Shown here: positions 58,667 through 64,000 of the stretch, in pieces | Numbering within the stretch: the first letter of the stretch is position 1 | Layout: every line of letters begins with the position of its first letter | DNA from: a virus | IMG/VR virus record: IMGVR_UViG_3300027782_000034 | Coordinates: 108,720-172,719 of that record | DNA length: 64,000 nt | Reading direction: 5' to 3' (one strand) | Notes under the pieces: generated by a model | The model's database searches: none | The model's input: only the letters and a program-made list of their open reading frames with translations | What the model was told of the DNA's origin: nothing | Translations under genes and position numbers: made by a program

Positions 58667-58980
58667 TACTCATCTCCTGTATAAAAGTAACCAATCGAAT
58701 TTAGCTCGTCTAGTTGATCCCAATCCACGGTTTTCCGTGGATGAGCGAACAGTTCTACCAGCTGCTCGGGACTGTAAAAGTCCGAGGTTTCCTGATCTAG
58801 ACCGACTTTTTCGGGGTCGAACGCATCCAACTGAAACCCTTTTGGCAATCGTTTACCTCTACCTTTGAGCCGCTTGGCCTTCTGGGCCAAGGCATAGAGT
58901 CTTGCCTTGGTGCCTTGGGAATCGTCATAAACCCCCGCCTCCGGCTGAACGCTCTTTTGAAACTGCATAGTCAGAGTCAT
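58666..58980 (-). CDS. hypothetical protein co-transcribed with csrA (104 aa)
   Basis: Start MTLTMQFQKS at 58980 with GGAGATTAGCG upstream; the stop overlaps csrA's ATG. Basic middle (KRLKGRGKRLPKG), acidic end. Upstream leader carries a CCCCTTG/CAAGGGG hairpin at about 59011-59034. Unknown. Confidence 0.62.
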   Translation of the reverse strand: MTLTMQFQKSVQPEAGVYDDSQGTKARLYALAQKAKRLKGRGKRLPKGFQLDAFDPEKVGLDQETSDFYSPEQLVELFAHPRKTVDWDQLDELNSIGYFYTGDE

Positions 58981-59043
58981 CGCTAATCTCCATGGCACTA
59001 GAATACCCCCTTGCGCTTGTGCCTCACACAAGGGGTTGAAAAG

Positions 59044-59241
59044 TTAAATTAATACCACCACCACAATTGCCACCGCTACCATCACGATTGCAGCCGAGGC
59101 TGCTCGCAGCACCAGACGCATTATGCGTCTAACCTTACGCATTTCTTTGACTAGCTTAACCGGAGTACCGTGAGGTACTCGTAAAAGTTCCGCCTCCTCC
59201 TCCGACAACTCTCCATAGAACGGACAAGTATAAGGACTCAT
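59044..59241 (-). CDS. small membrane protein (65 aa), cassette 1
   Basis: Soluble N-terminal 45 residues with a basic stretch (EMRKVRRIMRLVLR), then a C-terminal transmembrane helix (AAIVMVAVAIVVVVLI). GGGAGA is 8 bases before the ATG. Tail-anchored topology likely. Preceded by a terminator-like hairpin of the repeated type. Confidence 0.62.
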   Translation of the reverse strand: MSPYTCPFYGELSEEEAELLRVPHGTPVKLVKEMRKVRRIMRLVLRAASAAIVMVAVAIVVVVLI

Positions 59242-59263
59242 GATAGAGTCTCCCTGCTACAAA

Positions 59264-59301
59264 TAAAAACCCTCACCTGCTGTAGCGAGCAAGCGAGGGT
59301 T
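59264..59301 (-). terminator. repeated cassette hairpin 1
   Basis: AACCCTC...GAGGGTT stem with a Gly/GCTTG-like middle and following T-run (TTTTTATTTG) in the minus direction. One of five related hairpins at 59.26-60.91 kb that separate the small genes. Confidence 0.75.
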
Positions 59302-59308
59302 GAAAAAA

Positions 59309-59407
59309 TTACTTATGGGAACCTAGGCCACTTAAGGCCATGTCCACCGAGTAAACTGAAACCACTACGAACACAACCAAACCAACTACCCAAATAAACA
59401 ATTCCAT
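59309..59407 (-). CDS. 32-aa membrane peptide, cassette 2
   Basis: MELFIWVVGLVVFVVVSVYS followed by VDMALSGLGSHK: one transmembrane helix and a short tail. GGGAGATATC is 7 bases before the ATG. Below usual gene-length cutoffs but well supported by the cassette layout. Confidence 0.55.
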   Translation of the reverse strand: MELFIWVVGLVVFVVVSVYSVDMALSGLGSHK

Positions 59408-59441
59408 CTCGATATCTCCCTGCTCGATACTTGCTACAAAT

Positions 59442-59475
59442 AAAAAACCCTCACTTGCTGTAGCTCAAGTGAGGG
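59442..59475 (-). terminator. repeated cassette hairpin 2
   Basis: Perfect 10-bp stem CCCTCACTTG/CAAGTGAGGG with an 8-base loop (CTGTAGCT), then TTTTTTATTTG in the minus direction. Confidence 0.85.
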
Positions 59476-59490
59476 GGTTACAATGAAGAC

Positions 59491-59518
59491 TGACCTTTTA
59501 ACGCCTTGCCGAGGGCGA
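59491..59518 (-). ncRNA. pseudoknot-family element (e), degenerate
   Basis: Stem CGCC/GGCG and TTAAAAGG match the family, but the second stem does not form. Either a decayed copy or coincidence. Confidence 0.35.
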
Positions 59519-59677
59519 TTAGAATTTTCATCTACTTCCCATTTGCCTCTGGTGGGTTACCATATCTAACTTTGCAGCCATTAGTACTAGTTCACTTCGC
59601 CGGTTGGCAGTACCTCATCATTATCAAGCCAAGTAGGCAGGCCGATAACTTGAAGTGAACTCTTTCCCCTACCTTTA

Positions 59678-59706
59678 AAAGCCTTTTAACGTCTTGCTTA
59701 GGACAT
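59678..59706 (-). ncRNA. pseudoknot element (d) after the 60-aa gene
   Basis: Minus strand: TAA, 4-base spacer, ATGTC-CTAAGCAA-GACGT, TAAAAG, GCTT. Stem 1 has one G-U; loop AAGC pairs with GCTT. Confidence 0.5.
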
Positions 59707-59710
59707 GAGA

Positions 59711-59893
59711 TTAGTTCATCCCGCAGCAATTAGCACGAGGATAAAACTCGCCTTCCACGAGGTATGTCCCAGTCCATACCTCTTTGCAGGAATTGCACCT
59801 GCTAACTTCTGTTATCGCAGGGTTGTTGATATCCAACCCTGCGATAAATTCTTGGTGATCCTGATCATCATCGGGCGACTCATAATCGTCCAT
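59711..59893 (-). CDS. small zinc-binding protein (60 aa), cassette 3
   Basis: Acidic N-terminus (MDDYESPDDDQDHQEF), then CNSCKEVW and NCCGMN, a likely four-cysteine site. AAGGAGATATC is 5-7 bases before the ATG. The stop is followed within a few bases by pseudoknot element (d). Confidence 0.62.
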   Translation of the reverse strand: MDDYESPDDDQDHQEFIAGLDINNPAITEVSRCNSCKEVWTGTYLVEGEFYPRANCCGMN

Positions 59894-59927
59894 GTTGATA
59901 TCTCCTTACTCGATTACCTACTACGAA

Positions 59928-59965
59928 TAAAAAACCCTCGCTTGCTGTAGCTGGCAAACGAGGGT
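59928..59965 (-). terminator. repeated cassette hairpin 3
   Basis: Stem CCCTCG-TTGC pairs with GCAA-CGAGGG with one mismatch, loop TGTAGCTG; T-run TTTTTTATTC follows on the minus strand. Confidence 0.8.
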
Positions 59966-59975
59966 AACAATATCA

Positions 59976-60005
59976 TTAAGCCTTTTAATGTCTTGCTTAG
60001 GACAT
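59976..60005 (-). ncRNA. pseudoknot element (c) after the tail-anchored gene
   Basis: Minus strand: TAA, ACC, ATGTC-CTAAGCAA-GACAT, TAAAAG, GCTTA. Stem 1 is a 5-bp perfect pair; loop TAAGC pairs with GCTTA (5 bp). The clearest member. Confidence 0.55.
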
Positions 60006-60008
60006 GGT

Positions 60009-60206
60009 TTACTTGTAGTAGTATGCGCAAGTGACTGCACATACTGATATTGCCAATATGAGTAAATCACTTGCTATGTCCTTTGCTTTAGCTGCAAAAG
60101 ATCTTTCCGGTGGCTCATAATTTTTGAGTATGTCGTGAATAGCTGACATCTCCATAGCAGTGAGCTTTCCCTCGGCTAACCTATGAAAAACTTGTAGATC
60201 GTTAAT
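60009..60206 (-). CDS. small tail-anchored protein (65-67 aa), cassette 4
   Basis: Soluble helical part, then a C-terminal transmembrane helix ending VCAVTCAYYYK. GGAGG is followed by a TTG two bases later and by an in-frame ATT 7 bases later. The sister cassettes keep GGAG about 7 bases from an ATG, so ATT (60206) may be the real start; TTG at 60212 is the alternative. Its C-terminus resembles the 49-aa protein at 60371. Confidence 0.5.
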   Translation of the reverse strand: MNDLQVFHRLAEGKLTAMEMSAIHDILKNYEPPERSFAAKAKDIASDLLILAISVCAVTCAYYYK

Positions 60207-60231
60207 GGTCAATCCTCCATGCTACTTGGTT

Positions 60232-60272
60232 AAAAGAAAACCCTCGTTTACCAGTAGCGGGTAAACGAGGGT
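60232..60272 (-). terminator. repeated cassette hairpin 4
   Basis: Perfect 11-bp stem CCCTCGTTTAC/GTAAACGAGGG; TTTTCTTTTA follows on the minus strand. Stem bases differ from copies 1-3 but pair, which indicates selection for structure. Confidence 0.85.
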
Positions 60273-60293
60273 CAATAGTTAAGGTTGCCCTCA

Positions 60294-60320
60294 TATAATA
60301 ATGACACCGAATTGCCATTT
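60294..60320. repeat. 27-bp direct repeat, copy 1
   Basis: The element beginning CTCATATAATAATGACACCG and ending AATTGCC is repeated exactly at 61708-61734. In this copy it forms the right arm of a GCCCTCA/TGAGGGC stem downstream of the 49-aa gene. Confidence 0.75.
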
Positions 60321-60336
60321 ATTTAGCTGAGGGCTG

Positions 60337-60365
60337 CAAGCCTTTTAATGTCCTGCTTAGGACTA
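60337..60365 (-). ncRNA. pseudoknot element (b) after the 49-aa gene
   Basis: Minus strand: TAA, GCAGCTA, GTCC-TAAGCA-GGAC, ATTAAAAG, GCTTG. Stem 1 of 4 bp; loop AAGC pairs with GCTT. Confidence 0.5.
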
Positions 60366-60370
60366 GCTGC

Positions 60371-60520
60371 TTATGCCTTGTAATAGGCACAAGCAACTAA
60401 GATTGAAACTAAAAGAACTAAGGCTGGGATAAGAGTCTCCCACCTTGGTTCTTTTGTGAAGTGATACCTTGTCCGCCGGATGACGGAAAACAAGGATTTT
60501 TGAACTATCACATTTTCCAT
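60371..60520 (-). CDS. 49-aa tail-anchored protein, cassette 5
   Basis: Start MENVIVQKSLFSV at 60520 with AAAGGAGG spaced 7 bases. A basic segment (IRRTRYHFTKEPRW) precedes a transmembrane helix ending VACAYYKA, like the cassette 4 protein. Confidence 0.62.
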   Translation of the reverse strand: MENVIVQKSLFSVIRRTRYHFTKEPRWETLIPALVLLVSILVACAYYKA

Positions 60521-60542
60521 TAATACCTCCTTTGATGTCGGC

Positions 60543-60845
60543 TTAGGCTGGGGTAGCTGTAAATCTGCGTTGAGCTTTCCAAACTTTTTCAAGTTTGTTT
60601 AGTGCCTCAACTTGTTCTTTTTCCCACCGGTCTTCACCAACAATTATGGCGCGGCTTCCCGCTACCAAGTCTCGTGCCCCCACCCCCAGCTGGTCAAGAA
60701 ACAAATAATGGCATACACAAGGTATGCCATTAGGCTCCTCCCGCACTTCACTAATGCTGCCATCATCAAAGAGGAGAGTAAAAATATCTTTTTGATAGCT
60801 CCCTTGCCCGTATAGGGTATGGTAACCCAGTGCTACTTTAGTCAC
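60543..60845 (-). CDS. hypothetical protein (100 aa), cassette 6, GTG start
   Basis: GTG at 60845 with GGAGAATAAC upstream; a TTG 12 bases earlier lies inside the Shine-Dalgarno region and is rejected. Starts TKVALGYHTLYGQGS; central VCHYLFLDQLG. Its stop lies within a CCTAAGC sequence that resembles the loop of the pseudoknot family. Unknown. Confidence 0.6.
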   Translation of the reverse strand: MTKVALGYHTLYGQGSYQKDIFTLLFDDGSISEVREEPNGIPCVCHYLFLDQLGVGARDLVAGSRAIIVGEDRWEKEQVEALNKLEKVWKAQRRFTATPA

Positions 60846-60861
60846 GTTATTCTCCAATAGT

Positions 60862-60905
60862 TAAAAAAAGAAAACCCTCACTTACCATTAGTTGGTAAGC
60901 GAGGG
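60862..60905 (-). terminator. repeated cassette hairpin 5
   Basis: Stem CCCTC-CTTACC pairs with GGTAAG-GAGGG with one mismatch; TTTTCTTTTTTT follows on the minus strand. Confidence 0.85.
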
Positions 60906-60921
60906 CGGGTAATAATAACAA

Positions 60922-60950
60922 TGAGCCCTTTAACGTCGGCTCAGGACGGG
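60922..60950 (-). ncRNA. pseudoknot element (a) after the 221-aa gene
   Basis: Minus strand: TAA, ACCC, CGTC-CTGAGCC-GACG, TTAAAG, GGCTCA. Stem 1 is CGTC/GACG; loop TGAGCC pairs with GGCTCA (6 bp). Compared with element (c), the changes in both stems keep pairing. Confidence 0.55.
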
Positions 60951-60952
60951 GT

Positions 60953-61618
60953 TTAGCCATTCAGAAACTGTATCCAGCTTCTGTGGCTTTTTTCATTAGC
61001 CACTGAAGCAGCAGCTTCTGCCTCTTCGTATGTTTCAAATCCGCCGCTTTCAACGGCCCTCACTACAAACGTGGGGTAATGCCCACAGTTGTAGTAATAC
61101 GGATTTACGTCTACCAACCGAAACTTTGAGGGTCTTTCTCCCTCTGGGCCGTAGCAATCCGACAGTTCACGAGCTAGGCAGAGCTCTTGCTTTTCGGCCT
61201 CTTCCAAGAAATGGTTTTCCCTAAATTCCTCGATCATCTCACGCCACTTGGCCGTGTTAGCCAAGTACGACTTTTTCCAGCCGCCATACTTTTCAAAGAT
61301 GTTTCGTTTAAGGTCTGACCTTTCTTCGGCCCTCTTTTGATCCGCCTCGTAAGCGGCACGACCCTCCGCAGCCATTTTTTGGATGTGAGACACCGGACAC
61401 CCTTGCCCCATCAACTGTGCCACTCGGGTGGCCCAGAAGTTGTTCCCACAAAACAAGGCCGCAGCCTTGTCTAGCTGGTCTTTTCCGTGACGAATGTCAC
61501 GGAGGTTTGTGCAACCTGTCGAATATCTAGTCCCCTTTACAGGAACTGAGTACTCTCGTCCCTCACCGTCCGACGTTGGATTGATGTAGGCCGTCAACTT
61601 AGATTGTATAATATTCAC
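60953..61618 (-). CDS. hypothetical protein (221 aa), GTG start
   Basis: GTG start with AGGGAGACTTTGCA upstream. Charged helical centre (EERSDLKRNIFEKYGGWKKSY) and several Cys in the C-terminal third. Unknown; same leader style as the small cassettes. Confidence 0.65.
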   Translation of the reverse strand: MNIIQSKLTAYINPTSDGEGREYSVPVKGTRYSTGCTNLRDIRHGKDQLDKAAALFCGNNFWATRVAQLMGQGCPVSHIQKMAAEGRAAYEADQKRAEERSDLKRNIFEKYGGWKKSYLANTAKWREMIEEFRENHFLEEAEKQELCLARELSDCYGPEGERPSKFRLVDVNPYYYNCGHYPTFVVRAVESGGFETYEEAEAAASVANEKSHRSWIQFLNG

Positions 61619-61707
61619 TGCAAAGTCTCCCTACTAGATACCTAGAAACAGAACTCCTAACTCTTGCTAGCACTAGCAAGTAAAGAAAGGGTTCAAGAGC
61701 TAATCGC

Positions 61708-61734
61708 TCTCATATAATAATGACACCGAATTGC
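61708..61734. repeat. 27-bp direct repeat, copy 2
   Basis: Exact second copy of the element at 60294-60320, here directly after the 101-aa gene and before an AGAGC/GCTCT hairpin. Confidence 0.75.
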
Positions 61735-61746
61735 CTATTATTTAGG

Positions 61747-62052
61747 CTAAAAAGTGTAGGCTGTAACCTTACCGCCAGCGGAGATTAATACACGGACTTT
61801 GTCTGCGTTTACCATTTGTTTAAGCTTCTGTTTCTTCTCAATACTCATGGAGACAATCGATTGCTTAATGCCATTGATTGCTTGAATCCTTCTTCCAGCT
61901 TTCTGGCTGCATCGCCCACATCCCGATGACTTAGCTTTTATAGTACTCTCGGAACCTGCCAAGAAAGGAAACTCTTGCACGAAGCTAGGATTGCCAATCA
62001 TACCTAGCAGTACGGATTCTTCTAGGATTAACAGTTTGTTTAGTTCGGCCAT
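61747..62052 (-). CDS. small Cys-containing protein (101 aa)
   Basis: ATG at 62052 with AAGGAAGACAAGCC upstream. A CGRCSQKAGRR element in the middle and helical ends. Adjacent to the FISUMP gene; possibly virion-associated. Unknown. Confidence 0.62.
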   Translation of the reverse strand: MAELNKLLILEESVLLGMIGNPSFVQEFPFLAGSESTIKAKSSGCGRCSQKAGRRIQAINGIKQSIVSMSIEKKQKLKQMVNADKVRVLISAGGKVTAYTF

Positions 62053-62081
62053 GGCTTGTCTTCCTTGTAGTTAATAGATTC

Positions 62082-63068
62082 TTATGGGGTAGGTGGAGCA
62101 CCTTGTTTTAATCGTACAGAATATCCAACTGTTGAACTATCGCCACCGATGTAAACAGTAGAAGCACCATTGTTAAGATTAACACATGTAGTTTGATCGT
62201 AAACCCAGAAGCTGCCTCTTGCATTAAGATTAATAAAGCTACCTGTTCTGCAGCCAGCTGGTACTCCAGAGAAACCACTTTCATTTGTTGCAACATTAGG
62301 AGAATTCCACAACCCATCATTATTTGCAAGCGTGCCTGTCGTCTTCATCTTGGCCCCTGCAACAAACCATATGCCACCGCCTGTATCTGTGCCACCTAGG
62401 CATGTGATTAAAGTTACCCATTCTGCTAGAGTCGGCACATGGAAGCCCACTGGAGCTAATCCCCTAGCATCAGTCACAGCAAACCAATTGTAAAGTTTGC
62501 CGTAAATATCATTGTTCAAAGGGTCATTATTATAATAACACCAGCCTGGGCCTGTGGCAGCATTCCAAGCTGCCTGATCTGTAATTTGAGGAATAGGATT
62601 GCCATTCCTAAATGTTGTACCGGTAAAGTTTGTAAGTTCCCAGCCGGTAATACATGGAGGTGTAGAAGGAAGCCACACAGTTTGAACCACTTGTAGTTGC
62701 TCTAGTCGCTCCATCGCACCGAGCAGCTCTTGTACCTGTGCTTGAATCTCTTCCCAAATACTGTCTGCTTGAGCTGTGGAGGCTACATCTAATTCAATGT
62801 AATCTAGGCGATAGTAAGGCCAGTTCAAATCCGGATTTGGAGCTCCTGCAGGAACACCGGCAATCTGTTGGGGTCCAGCTACAGCTTCAAATATGTCCGT
62901 GGATAGCGTAGTGTAAGGACTAGGCGGGTTACGGCGGTACACAAAAACATTAGCGTCTATATCGGGTCCGGTTACCGCAGTGACATCTACTCGTAAGCGG
63001 TAGGTCCCATAATTTGTGTATGAAGTAGCGGTGGTTGCAGATCGTGTAAGGCATATGCGTCGAGTCAT
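62082..63068 (-). CDS. FISUMP-domain protein (328 aa)
   Basis: Residues about 150-325 match the 'Fibrobacter succinogenes major paralogous' domain: GKLYNWFAVTDARGLAPVGF, HVPTLAEWVTL, NNDGLWNSPNVATNESGFSG, AGCRTGSF and SVRLKQ. The first 130 residues are a separate beta-rich and then coiled-coil part. FISUMP domains occur in secreted and surface proteins of Bacteroidetes and Fibrobacteres and in phage tail or decoration proteins. A receptor-binding or virion surface role is inferred. Confidence 0.78.
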   Translation of the reverse strand: MTRRICLTRSATTATSYTNYGTYRLRVDVTAVTGPDIDANVFVYRRNPPSPYTTLSTDIFEAVAGPQQIAGVPAGAPNPDLNWPYYRLDYIELDVASTAQADSIWEEIQAQVQELLGAMERLEQLQVVQTVWLPSTPPCITGWELTNFTGTTFRNGNPIPQITDQAAWNAATGPGWCYYNNDPLNNDIYGKLYNWFAVTDARGLAPVGFHVPTLAEWVTLITCLGGTDTGGGIWFVAGAKMKTTGTLANNDGLWNSPNVATNESGFSGVPAGCRTGSFINLNARGSFWVYDQTTCVNLNNGASTVYIGGDSSTVGYSVRLKQGAPPTP

Positions 63069-63072
63069 GTAA

Positions 63073-63396
63073 TTACTTCCTAAAAAGAAACACTTGAGCT
63101 TTCTGCCCCAGCATAAGCGGTAGCGTAATGTCTTCCATACAATGCTGTCGTTTCTGTTGAATGTAGGCTACTAGCTGTCCTACCTTGTCTGGCTGCTCTG
63201 TTACCCATTCTTGCAGCAGTTGTAGCCATTGAGTATACAATAAACTCTGTTTTACTTTTAGACTACTTTGCACAATATTTGCTTGTACAGCCACTTGCTC
63301 TGCTTCTTCTCGGTAGTTTTCAAGGCAGGGTACGCATTCCCAGAATAGAGGATCTTGCCACAATGTATGCATTATATTGTGGTCAAAAATCAGCAT
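63073..63396 (-). CDS. hypothetical protein (107 aa)
   Basis: ATG at 63396 inside the end of the upstream gene; stop 4 bases before the FISUMP start. Helical, Gln-rich. Possibly a chaperone for a virion protein; unproven. Confidence 0.6.
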   Translation of the reverse strand: MLIFDHNIMHTLWQDPLFWECVPCLENYREEAEQVAVQANIVQSSLKVKQSLLYTQWLQLLQEWVTEQPDKVGQLVAYIQQKRQHCMEDITLPLMLGQKAQVFLFRK

Positions 63397-64000
63397 TTGA
63401 GTTTACCTTCAAAATAGATAAGATTTTGTTTAATTCTGTCCAAATGTTTCTCTGGTATCTTTTTTAAAAGTTCTTTAGAAATTTTTGCCCCATCTTCGTA
63501 GTGTCCCGACCAGTAAGCACTTACGCTAACTTCATCGTCTATACCATAGTCCCAGATCCAAGCTTCCACAAACAACCCATCTTTTTGCACTGGAAGGCTT
63601 TGTCCCCATTTACCAAGGATGTAAGCTTGATGGTATTTTGAGCTTGTGCGACAAAACTTTGCTGCTCCATGTAAGGCTTCAATCCTATGGGGGGCTACCT
63701 CATGTGCTTGCATGTAGCTTTGAATAATATCCTCATCCTTGTACTTTAATTTTTCTTTCAATCTTGCTGCGTTTAAAAGAGACATAAAGACTTCTTCAGA
63801 CCAGAAACCCTTTGTCGATCTTTCAAGATAAAACTTTAATGCTTTGGCATCTTGATTAAGATCTCGGAATGACTGTGCGAGATAGAATGTATACCTTGCT
63901 ATTAAGAATGGATCTGTTTCAGTCAGAAGAGCATTCTCAAAGATAGCCACATCATTCTCAAACTTATTGATTTGGCTTCTTGCCCATCGTGTGGTGTGGT
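63390..64000 (-). CDS. TPR-containing glycosyltransferase, N-terminus off the window
   Basis: The open frame reaches base 64000, so only the C-terminal 203 residues are seen. The segments DPFLIARYTFYLAQSFRDL, KALKFYLERSTKGFWSEEVF and SLLNAARLKEKLKYKDEDII are the tetratricopeptide part that follows the catalytic domain in many family 2 transferases. The catalytic half, if present, lies to the right of the window. Confidence 0.75.
   Translation of the reverse strand, partial: HTTRWARSQINKFENDVAIFENALLTETDPFLIARYTFYLAQSFRDLNQDAKALKFYLERSTKGFWSEEVFMSLLNAARLKEKLKYKDEDIIQSYMQAHEVAPHRIEALHGAAKFCRTSSKYHQAYILGKWGQSLPVQKDGLFVEAWIWDYGIDDEVSVSAYWSGHYEDGAKISKELLKKIPEKHLDRIKQNLIYFEGKLKC

Larger units (their letters stand above)
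59408..59710 (-). other. intergenic cassette region with no clear gene
   Basis: 303 bases holding hairpin 2, a pseudoknot-like element (e) and at most two 17-codon frames overlapping as ATGA. Neither tiny frame has a convincing Shine-Dalgarno. Possibly a decayed cassette. Confidence 0.5.

Noticed and set aside
59264-60905. Regularly spaced hairpins considered as a CRISPR array
   Set aside because: Repeats are not identical, spacing varies from about 180 to over 500 bases, and genes lie between them. The T-runs mark them as terminator-like.
59491-60950. Pseudoknot elements considered as integron attC sites because GTTAAAA resembles the GTTRRRY core
   Set aside because: No matching RYYYAAC partner or long imperfect inverted repeat is present and no integrase gene was seen; the elements are under 35 bases.

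Overview
The window looks like part of the genome of a large lytic tailed bacteriophage (Caudoviricetes) or a closely related metagenomic contig. The evidence is a large terminase subunit at 44.4-46.3 kb, a complete phage-type replication and recombination set, very tight gene packing with many ATGA stop/start overlaps, and dozens of small unknown genes. Almost everything lies on the minus strand. Only three convincing genes are on the plus strand: a small conserved-type gene at 26.6 kb, the terminase, and a 392-residue protein at 48.8 kb. No tRNA, rRNA, integrase or CRISPR array was seen. The host cannot be named from the sequence. A CsrA homologue and an RNA polymerase alpha-CTD-like protein suggest the phage manipulates a bacterial host's post-transcriptional and transcriptional machinery.

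Layout in plus coordinates, with minus-strand transcription running right to left. 0-9 kb: unknown proteins, a DnaQ-like exonuclease, a PDDEXK-type nuclease and a glycosyltransferase. 9-27 kb: the replication/recombination block, containing a RecA/UvsX-like recombinase, a probable single-strand binding protein with a long acidic tail, thymidylate kinase, an SPO1-type uracil-glycosylase/exonuclease/family A polymerase fusion, a TOPRIM primase, a DnaB-like helicase, a UvsW-like helicase and an SbcC/SbcD (gp46/gp47) pair. 27-34 kb: small accessory genes, a palindrome-rich island at 29.8-30.3 kb, a second glycosyltransferase and the alpha-CTD-like gene. 34.0-37.35 kb: the most unusual feature, 18 consecutive overlapping mini-genes encoding tryptophan/serine-rich proteins of 50-77 residues. 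37-44 kb: small unknown genes, a cytosine methyltransferase with internal repeats and a cluster of small membrane proteins. 44-49 kb: terminase and a primase-like protein. 49-58 kb: more unknowns plus an AAA ATPase/DUF2997/DUF1257 module resembling Ycf46/Ycf35. 58-62 kb: csrA and a series of tiny gene cassettes, each separated by a similar terminator-like hairpin, several followed just after the stop codon by a covarying pseudoknot candidate. 62-64 kb: a FISUMP-domain protein and the C-terminal part of a TPR glycosyltransferase.

The best candidates for a previously undescribed system are the Trp-rich mini-gene array and the pseudoknot/terminator cassettes. In the array, the repeated start ATGATAAG supplies both the start codon and a TGA-TAA double stop for the previous frame. 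The conserved C-terminal Ser-Trp-Lys/Arg codons supply the Shine-Dalgarno sequence of the next gene. The whole series is therefore a chain of translationally coupled cistrons. All functions given here are inferred from reading the sequence; no database search was run.
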